Below are positions 1 through 6,804 of a DNA stretch of 6,818 bases, one piece after another. The notes below the pieces were generated by a model that searched no databases, was not told where the DNA came from, and was given only the letters and a program-made list of their open reading frames with translations. The stretch spans positions 1 to 6,818 of the forward strand of contig JARLHY010000167.1 of the NCBI GenBank assembly GCA_031292015.1, written 5' to 3'. The stretch's first letter is position 1; each line of letters opens with the position of its first letter. The translations under genes and the position numbers were made by a program. Source of the stretch: Negativicutes bacterium. Lineage in GTDB: Bacteria > Bacillota_C > Negativicutes > Sporomusales_B > JARLHX01.

Positions 1-141
<141 letters not shown>

Positions 142-294
142 TCCCCAGACTATTCCCGGGTGGGGCGGCCGCAAAGGCCGCCCTCATCCGGCCCTTGCTT
201 TATGACGCGATGAAGTGGAAGGTTGCCTGCAGGTGCAGGGAGATTTCCATGGAGAATGTCCGTTCAAGAAACCGGGCGATAAGGAGGAATTATT
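142..294 (+). promoter_or_regulatory. tuf–rpsJ intergenic leader region
   Basis: This 153-base gap is by far the longest in the window. It holds the GC hairpin at 163-183, a second small hairpin (CCTGC 226-230, loop AGGT, GCAGG 235-239), an imperfect tandem repeat (GGAGATTTCC 239-248 and GGAGAATGTCC 251-261), and the rpsJ ribosome binding site AAGGAGG at 281-287. I found no convincing -35/-10 pair. In other bacteria the S10 operon is autoregulated by L4 binding to a leader before rpsJ, so a leader role is plausible, but I cannot match this sequence to a known leader family. Confidence 0.45.
163..183 (+). other. Perfect 8-bp GC hairpin after tuf, no U-tract
   Basis: GGGCGGCC (163-170) pairs perfectly with GGCCGCCC (176-183) around the 5-base loop GCAAA, 21 bases after the tuf stop. 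All pairs are G-C. The following bases (TCATCCGG) contain no run of T, so this is not a standard intrinsic terminator. It may be a weak attenuator or pause site, an RNA processing or stability element that sets the tuf/rpsJ message ratio, or part of a leader structure. The fold is seen in the sequence; the role is inferred. Confidence 0.6.
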
Positions 295-302
295 ATGGCT
301 AA
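249..302 (+). CDS. Possible 17-codon leader ORF overlapping rpsJ start
   Basis: An ATG at 249 opens a 17-codon frame, [17 protein letters not shown], ending at TAA 300-302, which lies eight bases into rpsJ in another frame. A purine-rich stretch AGGGAGA (237-243) sits five bases upstream and could act as a ribosome binding site, though part of it lies in the 226-239 hairpin. Five of the 17 residues are arginine, and two consecutive AGG codons are the rpsJ Shine-Dalgarno itself. Translation could couple to rpsJ or melt the leader. It may equally be chance, since an ORF this short is expected at random. Confidence 0.2.
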   Translation: MENVRSRNRAIRRNYYG

Positions 303-606
303 ACAGCAAAAAATTCGGATCCGTCTGAAGGCCTATGATCACAAGGCGCTGGATCAAAGCGCCGCAAAAATAGTTGATACCGCGAAAAGAACAGGTGCTT
401 TTGTTTCCGGGCCAATCCCACTTCCCACTGAGAAAAATATTTTCACGATTTTACGTTCACCCCATGTCAATAAGGATTCCCGTGAGCAGTTCGAGATGCG
501 CACTCATAAACGCCTTATTGATATTATCGAGCCGACCCCCAAGACGGTCGACGCGCTCATGCGCCTTGACCTGCCGGCCGGTGTGGACATTGAAATCAAG
601 CTGTAA
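295..606 (+). CDS. rpsJ: 30S ribosomal protein S10
   Basis: S10 is a protein of the 30S head; as NusE it also joins the Nus antitermination complex with NusB and links RNA polymerase to the leading ribosome. The product is 103 residues, the normal length. It begins [20 protein letters not shown], typical of the first beta strand and helix, and carries the family region around residues 55-73 ([19 protein letters not shown]), the extended loop that reaches into 16S rRNA. The ATG at 295 has AAGGAGG at 281-287 seven bases before it. It is the first gene of the S10 block, after a 153-base gap from tuf and 14 bases before rplC. It is the only 30S gene here that uses ATG. Confidence 0.98.
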   Translation: MAKQQKIRIRLKAYDHKALDQSAAKIVDTAKRTGAFVSGPIPLPTEKNIFTILRSPHVNKDSREQFEMRTHKRLIDIIEPTPKTVDALMRLDLPAGVDIEIKL

Positions 607-620
607 AGGAGGTGGCAAGA

Positions 621-1265
621 ATGGCTAAAGGAATTTTAGGGAAAAAACTTGGCATGACGCAAATCTTCACGCCCCAAGGGGAGGTAATCCCTGTTACGGT
701 GGTGGAGGCCGGCTCCAGCGTCGTGCTTCAGAATAAAACGGTTGAGAGCGACGGCTACAACGCCGTACAGCTCGGGTTTGGCCCTATTTTGAAAGAAAAG
801 AAGGTCCCCAAACCAATGAAAGGTCATTTTGCCAAGGCTGGCGCCAAACCGGTGAAATTCATCCGCGAACTGCGCCTGCCGAGCGCACCTGAATACAATG
901 TCGGCGACGTTATCGGCGTCGATGCGTTCAGCGAGGGTGAAATGGTCGACGTTACCGGAACCGCCAAAGGCAAGGGTTTTGCTGGCGGGATCAAACGCCA
1001 CAACTTTTCCCGCGGCCCCATGGGTCACGGTTCCAAGTCTCATCGTGAGCCTGGCACCATCGGCCCTCGGATGAGCGGCGGCGGTGGCAAGGTTTTTAAA
1101 GGCAAAAAACTCCCTGGTCGGATGGGTGGCCAAAAAGTGACTGTGCAGCGCCTGACGATCGCCCGCGTAGACACGGCCCGCAGCCTTATCCTGATCAAGG
1201 GCGCCGTTCCGGGGCCCAAGGGCAGCTTTATTATCATCAGAAACACGGTGAAACCGGGGAAATAA
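621..1265 (+). CDS. rplC: 50S ribosomal protein L3
   Basis: L3 is an early-binding 50S assembly protein whose long loop approaches the peptidyl transferase centre. The product is 214 residues from ATG 621, beginning [17 protein letters not shown] frame extension to GTG 612 (adding MAR) is rejected because that GTG lies within the ribosome binding site AAGGAGGTGG (606-614), which is well placed for 621. The signature region [21 protein letters not shown] is at about residues 116-136, and the tip of the loop runs through [18 protein letters not shown] (150-167). The glycine-rich SGGGG makes this tip a little longer than I recall in E. coli or B. subtilis. No Gln is present at the tip, where E. 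coli has the Gln150 methylated by PrmB. The next gene, rplD, follows after 36 bases. Confidence 0.98.
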   Translation: MAKGILGKKLGMTQIFTPQGEVIPVTVVEAGSSVVLQNKTVESDGYNAVQLGFGPILKEKKVPKPMKGHFAKAGAKPVKFIRELRLPSAPEYNVGDVIGVDAFSEGEMVDVTGTAKGKGFAGGIKRHNFSRGPMGHGSKSHREPGTIGPRMSGGGGKVFKGKKLPGRMGGQKVTVQRLTIARVDTARSLILIKGAVPGPKGSFIIIRNTVKPGK

Positions 1266-1301
1266 TCCGCGAATTCTGGACCGCGAAAGGAGGATGCGCA
1301 T

Positions 1302-1928
1302 ATGCCGAAAGTAGCAGTATATAATATCGCCGGCAAAAAGACCGGTGAAATAGAGTTAAATGATAGCGTTTTTGGCGTTGAGGTCAACGAAGCAGTTTTG
1401 CACCAGGCTGTTGTCATGCAGCAGGCGAACCAGCGTTTGGGCACCGCGGCTACCAAAACCAGAGGTCTGGTGAGGGGCGGCGGCAGAAAGCCCTGGCGGC
1501 AGAAGGGAACCGGCCGGGCCCGTTCCGGCAGCAACCGTTCCCCCGTCTGGGTGGGTGGCGGCACCACGTTTGGTCCCCATCCGCGTAGCTACGCTTTTTC
1601 GATGCCCCGCAAGGCTCGCCGTCTGGCGATCAAATCGGCTCTCTCCGCCAAAGTGCTGGCCGGTGAGCTGATGGTCATGGAAAGCATCGAGTTCAGTGAA
1701 CCCAAGACCAAGAGTGTGGTGACCATGCTCGACAATCTGAAGGTCGGTGACGACAAAGCTCTCCTCATTCTTGCTGAAGAAAGTGAGAATGTCGATAAAT
1801 CGTCCCGTAATATCCCGGGAGTTAAGAGCATTACTTCCCTTGGACTCAATGTTATTGACCTTTTGTACCATGATAAGATACTCATCACCAAGGATGCGGT
1901 CAGCAAGATAGAGGAGGTGTTGGCGTAA
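1302..1928 (+). CDS. rplD: 50S ribosomal protein L4
   Basis: L4 is a 50S assembly protein whose extended loop lines the nascent peptide exit tunnel; in several bacteria it also represses its own S10 operon by binding the leader RNA. The product is 208 residues, family-typical. The tunnel loop is clear at about residues 58-82, with the hallmark [17 protein letters not shown] (61-77). Lys68 aligns with E. coli Lys63, the site of erythromycin-resistance changes, and is the normal residue. The C-terminal part (about 108-208) fits the globular domain, ending KIEEVLA. The ATG at 1302 follows AAAGGAGG (1286-1293) by eight bases. The stop overlaps the rplW start by one base (TAATG), so translation is probably coupled. 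Confidence 0.98.
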   Translation: MPKVAVYNIAGKKTGEIELNDSVFGVEVNEAVLHQAVVMQQANQRLGTAATKTRGLVRGGGRKPWRQKGTGRARSGSNRSPVWVGGGTTFGPHPRSYAFSMPRKARRLAIKSALSAKVLAGELMVMESIEFSEPKTKSVVTMLDNLKVGDDKALLILAEESENVDKSSRNIPGVKSITSLGLNVIDLLYHDKILITKDAVSKIEEVLA

Positions 1929-2215
1929 TGTCAAACCCGCGCGATGTTCTGATCCGACCGCTCATTACCGAGAAGACGACTGCGATGATGCAGGACAACA
2001 AATACACCTTCATTGTGCCGCTGCAAGTCAATAAAATAGAGATTCGCCAAGCGGTCGAACAGATTTTCAAGGTGAAGGTATTAGATGTTAACACCATCCG
2101 GGTACTGGGAAAAGTCAAACGGATGGGCCGAACTCAGGGCAAGCGTCCGGACTATAAAAAAGCCATCGTCAAGCTGGCTCCCGGCCAAACCATCGAGTTC
2201 TTTGAAGGCTTATAA
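1928..2215 (+). CDS. rplW: 50S ribosomal protein L23
   Basis: L23 sits at the exit of the peptide tunnel and is the docking site for trigger factor and the signal recognition particle. The product is 95 residues, a normal length for Firmicutes. It begins [20 protein letters not shown], with the family N-terminal IRPLITEK, and carries the [18 protein letters not shown] core (34-51) and the basic loop [19 protein letters not shown] (61-79), which contacts 23S rRNA domain III. The ATG at 1928 shares its A with the rplD stop. Its ribosome binding site GAGGAGGTG (1911-1919) lies inside the last codons of rplD, eight bases before the start. Confidence 0.97.
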   Translation: MSNPRDVLIRPLITEKTTAMMQDNKYTFIVPLQVNKIEIRQAVEQIFKVKVLDVNTIRVLGKVKRMGRTQGKRPDYKKAIVKLAPGQTIEFFEGL

Positions 2216-2236
2216 TAGGTTGAAGGAGGAGCACCC

Positions 2237-3064
2237 ATGGCAGTAAAAAGCTTTAAACCCTACGCTCCGGGCCGACGGTTCATGACGGTTGCCAGTTTTG
2301 ACGAAATCACCACTGACAAGCCGGAACGTTCATTGCTGGAACGCCTGCAAAAGCATGCCGGCCGTAACCATCAAGGCCGTCTGACTGTCAGGCACCAGGG
2401 CGGAGGCCACAAGCGCCTGTATAGAGTTATCGACTTTAAACGGAGTAAAGACGGTGTGCCGGCCAAAGTGGCCAGCATCGAATATGATCCTAACCGCAGC
2501 GCCCGGATCGCGCTGCTCAACTACGCCGATGGCGAAAAGCGCTACATTCTGGCTCCCAACGGACTCAAAGTCGGGGATCAGATCATGAGCGGTCCGGAAT
2601 CCGACATCAAGGTCGGCAATGCTCTCGCGCTCAAATCGATTCCGGTCGGCACCCAGATTCACAATATCGAAATGAAAATCGGCAAAGGCGGCCAGATGGT
2701 CCGCAGCGCCGGTGCGTCGGCCCAACTGATGGCCAAGGAAGGCGAATACGCTCTGCTCAGGCTCCCTTCGGGCGAACTGCGCAAGGTACACGTCAACTGT
2801 AAGGCCACCATCGGTCAGGTCGGCAACCTTGAACACGAAAACATCACGATCGGTAAAGCCGGCCGTACTCGCTGGCTGGGCATCCGGCCCGCCAACCGCG
2901 GTGTGGCCATGAACCCCATCGACCATCCGCATGGCGGTGGCGAGGGCCGTTCCCCGATCGGCCGCAAGCATCCTGTAACCCCGTGGGGTAAACACGCTAT
3001 GGGTGCTAAAACCCGCAGCAAAAAAACCACCGACAGGCTGATCGTCAAGGGACGGACGAAATAA
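2237..3064 (+). CDS. rplB: 50S ribosomal protein L2
   Basis: L2 is a core 50S protein needed for subunit association and for peptidyl transferase activity. The product is 275 residues, matching the usual 273-277. The N-terminal RNA-binding region has the conserved [19 protein letters not shown] (42-60). The C-terminal signature [19 protein letters not shown] (222-240) contains His230 and His232, in the segment that holds the functionally important His229 of E. coli. It ends with a basic tail typical of the family. The ATG at 2237 follows AAGGAGG (2223-2229) by seven bases. It lies 21 bases after rplW and 26 before rpsS. Confidence 0.98.
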   Translation: MAVKSFKPYAPGRRFMTVASFDEITTDKPERSLLERLQKHAGRNHQGRLTVRHQGGGHKRLYRVIDFKRSKDGVPAKVASIEYDPNRSARIALLNYADGEKRYILAPNGLKVGDQIMSGPESDIKVGNALALKSIPVGTQIHNIEMKIGKGGQMVRSAGASAQLMAKEGEYALLRLPSGELRKVHVNCKATIGQVGNLEHENITIGKAGRTRWLGIRPANRGVAMNPIDHPHGGGEGRSPIGRKHPVTPWGKHAMGAKTRSKKTTDRLIVKGRTK

Positions 3065-3090
3065 ACGCATAGCGAAAGGAGGCCTATAAG

Positions 3091-3375
3091 GTGTCCAGAT
3101 CCATAAAAAAGGGACCGTATATTCACGAAAGTCTCCAGAAAAAGATAGATGCAATGAACGCCAAGAATGAGAAAAAGGTCGTTAAGACCTGGTCGCGAGC
3201 ATCAACCATCGCTCCCGGTTTTGTCGGCCACACCATCGCCGTGCACGACGGGCGCAAACATGTGCCGGTGTACGTCACGGAAGATATGGTGGGCCATAAA
3301 CTGGGTGAGTTTGCCCCGACCCGCACCTTCCGCGGTCACGGTGGCCATACGGAAAGATCGACAACACTGAAATAG
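3091..3375 (+). CDS. rpsS: 30S ribosomal protein S19
   Basis: S19 is a 30S head protein that forms a pair with S13 and touches the 50S subunit and A-site tRNA. The product is 94 residues, close to the usual 92-93. It starts [20 protein letters not shown] and has the conserved [20 protein letters not shown] (53-72) and [17 protein letters not shown] (67 onward in the family fold; residues 67-83 region of the C-terminal half). The start is GTG at 3091, eight bases after AAAGGAGG (3075-3082); no ATG fits better. It ends with TAG, one of three TAG stops in the window. It is the first of four 30S genes here that start with GTG. Confidence 0.98.
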   Translation: MSRSIKKGPYIHESLQKKIDAMNAKNEKKVVKTWSRASTIAPGFVGHTIAVHDGRKHVPVYVTEDMVGHKLGEFAPTRTFRGHGGHTERSTTLK

Positions 3376-3382
3376 GAGCCGA

Positions 3383-3389
3383 GAGGGGG
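3383..3389 (+). promoter_or_regulatory. Off-consensus ribosome binding site of rplV
   Basis: GAGGGGG lies seven bases before the rplV ATG, where most neighbours have AAAGGAGG. The central A is replaced by G, which weakens pairing with the 16S anti-Shine-Dalgarno or shifts its register. An AGGAG at 3374-3378 overlaps the rpsS stop but is too far (18 bases) to serve this start. Coupling to rpsS may compensate. Confidence 0.6.
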
Positions 3390-3396
3390 TTCATCC

Positions 3397-3735
3397 ATGT
3401 CTACAGAAGCCAAGGCAGTTGCGAAATATGTCCGGATCACGCCGCGCAAGATTCGCATCGTCATTGATCTCATCCGCGGCAAGAACGTGGGCGAGGCTTT
3501 CGCAATTTTGAAGTATACGCCGAAAGTTGCCTCGGAAGTGATCGAAAAAGTGCTGAAATCAGCGGTTGCAAATGCCGAGCATAATTACGATATGAACTCA
3601 GACAAGCTATTTGTTGCCGCCGCTTATGCTGATCAGGGCCCGACTTTGAAGCGCATTCATCCGCGGTCACGCGGCCAGGCCTTCAAAATCCTGAAGCGTA
3701 GCAGCCATGTAACGGTGATCGTAAAAGAAAGATAA
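3397..3735 (+). CDS. rplV: 50S ribosomal protein L22
   Basis: L22 binds all domains of 23S rRNA; its beta-hairpin lines the peptide exit tunnel opposite L4. The product is 112 residues, a normal length. It begins [20 protein letters not shown], with the family [11 protein letters not shown], and the hairpin region [20 protein letters not shown] spans about 76-95. Leu84-Lys85-Arg86 aligns with the MKR triplet (82-84) whose deletion gives erythromycin resistance in E. coli; here nothing is deleted. The C-terminal [15 protein letters not shown] is typical. The ATG at 3397 is fixed by family length and has a weak ribosome binding site. Spacing is 21 bases from rpsS and 20 to rpsC. Confidence 0.98.
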   Translation: MSTEAKAVAKYVRITPRKIRIVIDLIRGKNVGEAFAILKYTPKVASEVIEKVLKSAVANAEHNYDMNSDKLFVAAAYADQGPTLKRIHPRSRGQAFKILKRSSHVTVIVKER

Positions 3736-3755
3736 CTGGCGAAGGAGGGAAAACC

Positions 3756-4460
3756 GTGGGTCAAAAAGTCAATCCGCATGGTCTCCGGATCGGTATTATC
3801 AAGAACTGGGACGCAAGATGGTATGCTGACAAAGACTATGCCAAAAATTTGCATGAAGACATCAAGGTTCGTGCGTTTGTGAAGAAAAAACTGTATGCCG
3901 CAGGCGTGTCCCGCATTGAAATAGAACGTGCTGCCAACCGCATCAAGGTCACGATTCACACCGCCAAGCCCGGTATGGTTATCGGCCGCGGCGGCAGCGG
4001 GATCGAGGAACTGAAGAAGTCCTTGAAGTTGCTGACTGACAAAACCATTGATGTTAATATCGCCGAAATCAAACAGGCCGAGCTCGACGCCACCCTGGTG
4101 GCCGAGAATATCGCCGCCCAGCTGGAAAAACGGATCGCGTTCCGCCGGGCTATGAAACAATCGGTAGGCCGCACCATGCGCATGGGGGCCAAAGGGATCA
4201 AGGTTACAGCCGGAGGCCGCTTGGGCGGCGCCGAGATTGCCCGGACCGAGAGTTATCGTGAGGGCAGTATTCCGCTGCATACCCTCAGGGCCGACATTGA
4301 CTATGGCACAGCCGAAGCTCGTACCACTTATGGCCGCATCGGCGTTAAGGTCTGGATTTATAAGGGCGAAGTTTTGCCTGAAGCCAAAGTCGTAAATAAG
4401 CCTGAGCCTAAACCGGAGGCCAAGAAGGAAGCTGCCGCTGCCGAAGGGAGCGAGAAATAA
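3756..4460 (+). CDS. rpsC: 30S ribosomal protein S3
   Basis: S3 lies at the mRNA entry of the 30S subunit and contributes to its helicase activity. The product is 234 residues. The start is GTG at 3756 ([20 protein letters not shown]), seven bases after AAGGAGG (3742-3748). The type 2 KH domain is clear, with its GXXG loop as Gly-Arg-Gly-Gly at 77-80. Arg130, Arg131 and Lys134 in FRRAMKQ align with the E. coli helicase residues Arg131, Arg132 and Lys135. The C-terminal S3 domain has [17 protein letters not shown] (154-170) and [12 protein letters not shown] (173-184). Beyond about residue 208 is a low-complexity Lys/Glu/Pro/Ala tail, longer than the B. subtilis protein as I recall it. The stop overlaps rplP by one base (TAATG). 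Confidence 0.98.
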   Translation: MGQKVNPHGLRIGIIKNWDARWYADKDYAKNLHEDIKVRAFVKKKLYAAGVSRIEIERAANRIKVTIHTAKPGMVIGRGGSGIEELKKSLKLLTDKTIDVNIAEIKQAELDATLVAENIAAQLEKRIAFRRAMKQSVGRTMRMGAKGIKVTAGGRLGGAEIARTESYREGSIPLHTLRADIDYGTAEARTTYGRIGVKVWIYKGEVLPEAKVVNKPEPKPEAKKEAAAAEGSEK

Positions 4461-4915
4461 TGCTTATTCCGAAGCGCGTAAAACACCGCAAACAATTTCG
4501 CGGCCGGATGAAGGGCAAAGCCAACAGAGGCAACACCGTTACCCACGGTGAATTTGGTCTGGCTGCCGCCGAACCGGCCTGGATCACCAACCGTCAGATC
4601 GAAGCTGCCCGTATCGCTATGACCCGTTATATCAAGAGAGGCGGGCAGGTCTGGATCAAAATATTCCCCGACAAGCCGATTACCGCCAAACCAGCTGAAA
4701 CCCGCATGGGTAGCGGCAAAGGATCACCTGAATACTGGGTAGCCGTGGTCAAGCCTGGCCGGATCATGTTCGAGCTGGCCGGCGTACCGGAAGAAGAAGC
4801 CAAAGAAGCACTGCGGCTGGCTGCTCACAAGCTGCCGATCAAAACGACTTTTGTCAAACGCGGCGAAGAAAAGCCGCAAGTTCAAGAAGAAGTGGGTGAA
4901 GCAGATGAAGGCTAA
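4460..4915 (+). CDS. rplP: 50S ribosomal protein L16
   Basis: L16 binds late in 50S assembly next to the A-site tRNA elbow and the peptidyl transferase centre. The product is 151 residues; 136-147 is more usual. It begins [20 protein letters not shown] and has the family segments [20 protein letters not shown] (38-57) and [20 protein letters not shown] (69-88). Arg82 aligns with E. coli Arg81, which is hydroxylated there. After the normal [12 protein letters not shown] end of the fold (124-135) comes an acidic tail of about 16 residues, [16 protein letters not shown]. The ATG at 4460 overlaps the rpsC stop; AAGGGAG (4444-4450) inside rpsC is its likely binding site. The last 11 bases overlap rpmC in another frame, so the three genes are probably translationally coupled. 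Confidence 0.98.
   Translation: MLIPKRVKHRKQFRGRMKGKANRGNTVTHGEFGLAAAEPAWITNRQIEAARIAMTRYIKRGGQVWIKIFPDKPITAKPAETRMGSGKGSPEYWVAVVKPGRIMFELAGVPEEEAKEALRLAAHKLPIKTTFVKRGEEKPQVQEEVGEADEG
4891..4898 (+). promoter_or_regulatory. Degenerate ribosome binding site of rpmC inside rplP
   Basis: AGTGGGTG sits six bases before the rpmC ATG, where a consensus site would read AGGAGGTG. Two core positions are changed, and in the rplP frame the bases encode part of the acidic tail (Glu-Val-Gly-Glu). The start probably relies on ribosomes finishing rplP only eight bases downstream of the rpmC ATG. Confidence 0.55.
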
Positions 4916-5105
4916 AGACGTCCGCGACATGAGCGCCACCGAACTTGATCAGAAAATCGTCGGCCTCAAGGATGAACTGTTTAACCTCAGGTTCCAGCTG
5001 GCTACCGGTCAGCTCGAAAATCCGATGCGGATCAAGGAAGTCAAAAAGACCATCGCCCGCATCAAAACCATTCAACGTGAACGGGAGCTAAAGGCCCAGG
5101 CCTAA
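4905..5105 (+). CDS. rpmC: 50S ribosomal protein L29
   Basis: L29 is a small helical-hairpin protein of the 50S subunit, beside L23 at the tunnel exit. The product from ATG 4905 is 66 residues, the usual size. It begins [20 protein letters not shown] and has the signature [19 protein letters not shown] (22-40), followed by [15 protein letters not shown] in the second helix. The frame stays open upstream to a TTG at 4851, which would add 18 residues, but that TTG has no ribosome binding site and the extension is not part of L29. The gene overlaps rplP by 11 bases. A 70-base gap to rpsQ follows. Confidence 0.97.
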   Translation: MKAKDVRDMSATELDQKIVGLKDELFNLRFQLATGQLENPMRIKEVKKTIARIKTIQRERELKAQA

Positions 5106-5130
5106 CAATATTTAGTGAGCCGGTGAAGAG

Positions 5131-5151
5131 TGTGCCGCGCGAGCAGGCACA
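5131..5151 (+). other. Hairpin before rpsQ
   Basis: TGTGCC (5131-5136) pairs perfectly with GGCACA (5146-5151) around a 9-base loop (GCGCGAGCA). It lies in the 70-base rpmC–rpsQ gap, only six bases before the rpsQ binding site AAGGAGG (5158-5164). There is no T run, so it is not an intrinsic terminator. It could be a processing site or could modulate rpsQ translation. Confidence 0.4.
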
Positions 5152-5175
5152 AGTCGGAAGGAGGGCTAGTAAAAC

Positions 5176-5433
5176 GTGACCGAGAGAAATGAACGCAAAA
5201 TCAGGATCGGCAAAGTGGTCAGCGACAAGATGGAAAAAACGGTGGTTGTAGCCGTGGAGCGCTTGGTGCAACACTCGCTTTACAGCAAGTCTGTCAAACA
5301 GACCGATCGCTTCAAAGCTCATGACGAGAGCAACGACAGTCATGTCGGCGATACGGTGAAAATAATGGAAACCAGGCCGTTGTCGAAAGATAAACGCTGG
5401 CGGGTCGTGGAAGTTTTGGAACGGGCGAAATAG
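5176..5433 (+). CDS. rpsQ: 30S ribosomal protein S17
   Basis: S17 is a primary 16S rRNA binding protein of the 30S body with an OB-fold. The product is 85 residues, normal. It begins [20 protein letters not shown], and the OB-fold core [20 protein letters not shown] spans 13-32. The family signature region [20 protein letters not shown] runs from 58 to 77. The start is GTG at 5176; the site AAGGAGG (5158-5164) is 11 bases upstream, longer than the six to eight bases at most other genes. No better start exists between them. It ends in TAG. Wide gaps on both sides (70 and 61 bases) set it apart from the tightly packed genes around it. Confidence 0.98.
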   Translation: MTERNERKIRIGKVVSDKMEKTVVVAVERLVQHSLYSKSVKQTDRFKAHDESNDSHVGDTVKIMETRPLSKDKRWRVVEVLERAK

Positions 5434-5494
5434 GGCAAGGGCCTGATCGATCAAGGCTGCTCTTGTCTATTCTGCATGTGAAGGAGGGATAACG

Positions 5495-5863
5495 ATGATC
5501 CAACAAGAGTCAAGACTGAATGTTGCTGATAATACCGGGGCGAAGGAGATCCTCTGCATCCGGGTTTTGGGCGGATCGTTCCGTAGATATGCCAATATCG
5601 GCGATATCATTGTAGCGACAGTGAAAGACGCCAGTCCCGGCGGCGTGGTCAAGAAAGGCGACGTGGTAAAAGCAGTGGTGGTCCGCTCGCAAAAAGGTCT
5701 CCGCCGGCCGGACGGTTCCCATATCCGCTTCGATGAAAACGCCGCCGTGATCATCAAAGACGATAAAAGCCCCAGGGGTACCCGTATTTTTGGACCTGTG
5801 GCCCGGGAACTGCGCGAGAAAGATTTTATGAAGATTGTTTCATTGGCACCGGAAGTAATCTAG
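5495..5863 (+). CDS. rplN: 50S ribosomal protein L14
   Basis: L14 is a 50S protein on the subunit interface, taking part in intersubunit bridges with 16S rRNA and serving as a docking site for the silencing factor RsfS in bacteria. The product is 122 residues, exactly the usual length. It begins [20 protein letters not shown], and the L14 signature spans about residues 60-87, with Asp73-Gly74, Phe79 and Asn82 at the conserved places. The end [19 protein letters not shown] is typical. The ATG at 5495 is seven bases after AAGGAGG (5481-5487). In E. coli this gene opens the separate spc operon; here I see no promoter in the preceding gap. It ends in TAG. Confidence 0.98.
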   Translation: MIQQESRLNVADNTGAKEILCIRVLGGSFRRYANIGDIIVATVKDASPGGVVKKGDVVKAVVVRSQKGLRRPDGSHIRFDENAAVIIKDDKSPRGTRIFGPVARELREKDFMKIVSLAPEVI

Positions 5864-5887
5864 GTGTAAAAGGAGGTATCCGGTAAG

Positions 5888-6226
5888 ATGTCCGAGACCA
5901 ACAAGCTGCACGTCAAAAAAGGCGATACAGTTGTTATATTGTCCGGCAAGGATAAGGGCAAGCAGGGCAAGATCATCGAAGCATTGCCGAAAAAGGGCAA
6001 GATCGTCGTCGAAGGAGTCAACAAGGTAAAGCGTCACGCCAAACCGACCCAGAAAACGCCTCAAGGCGGCATCTTGGTCAAAGAGGCTGCCTTAAACTCC
6101 GCCAAGGCGATGTTGGTATGCCCGGCTTGCGATAAGCCCACCCGTGCCACAAAGACAACGCTGGCAAACGGTAAGACGGCCCGCAGTTGTAGAAAATGCG
6201 GCGAAATTATTGATAAGGATAAGTAA
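5888..6226 (+). CDS. rplX: 50S ribosomal protein L24, zinc-ribbon type
   Basis: L24 is an assembly initiator that binds the 5' part of 23S rRNA. The product is 112 residues. A KOW motif fills residues 8-35 ([20 protein letters not shown] in the core), followed by [15 protein letters not shown] (41-55), both family hallmarks. The C-terminal part carries two CXXC pairs, Cys78-Pro-Ala-Cys81 and Cys101-Arg-Lys-Cys104, separated by 19 residues, which looks like an intact zinc ribbon. Many Firmicutes L24 proteins have this; E. coli L24 does not. The ATG at 5888 has AAGGAGGT at 5870-5877, ten bases before. The gene sits 24 bases after rplN and 23 before rplE. Confidence 0.98.
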   Translation: MSETNKLHVKKGDTVVILSGKDKGKQGKIIEALPKKGKIVVEGVNKVKRHAKPTQKTPQGGILVKEAALNSAKAMLVCPACDKPTRATKTTLANGKTARSCRKCGEIIDKDK

Positions 6227-6249
6227 GCACGCGGAAAGGAGGTAACTGC

Positions 6250-6789
6250 ATGGCCAGACTGAAAGACAAGTATATGAATGAAGTAGCTCCCGCCATGATG
6301 GAGAAATTCGGCTACAAGAACGTGATGCAGATTCCCAAAGTCGAGAAAGTAGTCGTAAACATGGGCGTGGGCGAAGCGGTGGCTAACCCCAAAGTGCTGG
6401 ACGCCGCCGTGAATGATCTGATGGCGATTGTTGGCCAACGGCCGATTATCACCAAGGCCAAGAAATCGATAGCGGCCTTCAAGATTCGTGCCGGGATGGC
6501 GATTGGGACCAAAGTTACCCTGCGTGGCGAACGGATGTATCAGTTTCTTGATAAACTGGTCAACGTTGCCCTGCCGCGTGTTCGCGACTTTCGCGGGGTG
6601 AGCCCGAGCTCTTTTGACGGGCGCGGCAACTATACCATGGGGATTAAAGAGCAATTGATATTCCCGGAGATAGAATATGATAAGATAGACAAGATTCGCG
6701 GCATGGACATCATCATCGTGACCACCGCCAAGTCCGACGAAGAGGCGAGGGAACTGCTGAAACTGATGGGTATGCCATTCAGCGCGTAA
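6250..6789 (+). CDS. rplE: 50S ribosomal protein L5
   Basis: L5 binds 5S rRNA and helps deliver it to the central protuberance; it also contacts P-site tRNA and forms a bridge to S13. The product is 179 residues, the standard length. It begins [20 protein letters not shown] and has the signature [16 protein letters not shown] (28-43), then the conserved [20 protein letters not shown] (67-86), the loop [19 protein letters not shown] (117-135) and a C-terminal [18 protein letters not shown] (153-170). The ATG at 6250 follows AAAGGAGGT (6235-6243) by six bases. Another strong binding site starts right after the stop and serves the next gene. Confidence 0.98.
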   Translation: MARLKDKYMNEVAPAMMEKFGYKNVMQIPKVEKVVVNMGVGEAVANPKVLDAAVNDLMAIVGQRPIITKAKKSIAAFKIRAGMAIGTKVTLRGERMYQFLDKLVNVALPRVRDFRGVSPSSFDGRGNYTMGIKEQLIFPEIEYDKIDKIRGMDIIIVTTAKSDEEARELLKLMGMPFSA

Positions 6790-6804
6790 AAAGGAGGGAC
6801 ACTT

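Noticed and set aside
202..213. Tiny ORF ATG ACG CGA TGA, and an ATG at 210 extending the leader frame to 30 codons
   Set aside because: Neither has a ribosome binding site; only the ATG at 249 has a plausible one.
612..620. GTG start for rplC adding three residues (MAR)
   Set aside because: The GTG is part of the Shine-Dalgarno sequence for the ATG at 621, and L3 normally starts MAKGILGKK or similar.
636..1301. Minus-strand ORF (221 aa) opposite rplC
   Set aside because: It mirrors the conserved rplC frame; no recognisable protein and no reason for a gene inside rplC.
2330..3154. Long minus-strand ORF (274 aa) opposite rplB
   Set aside because: It is a shadow of rplB codon bias. It resembles no family I know, and rplB on the other strand is certain.
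3657..4280. Minus-strand ORF (207 aa) opposite rpsC and the end of rplV
   Set aside because: It is antisense to two certain genes and reads as compositional noise.
4851..4904. Upstream TTG start giving an 84-residue L29
   Set aside because: No ribosome binding site before the TTG, and the extra residues are not part of the L29 family; ATG 4905 gives the usual 66 residues.
5434..5494. spc-type promoter between rpsQ and rplN
   Set aside because: TATTCT (5468-5473) could be a -10 box, but the bases about 17 upstream (GATCGA) do not resemble a -35 box.
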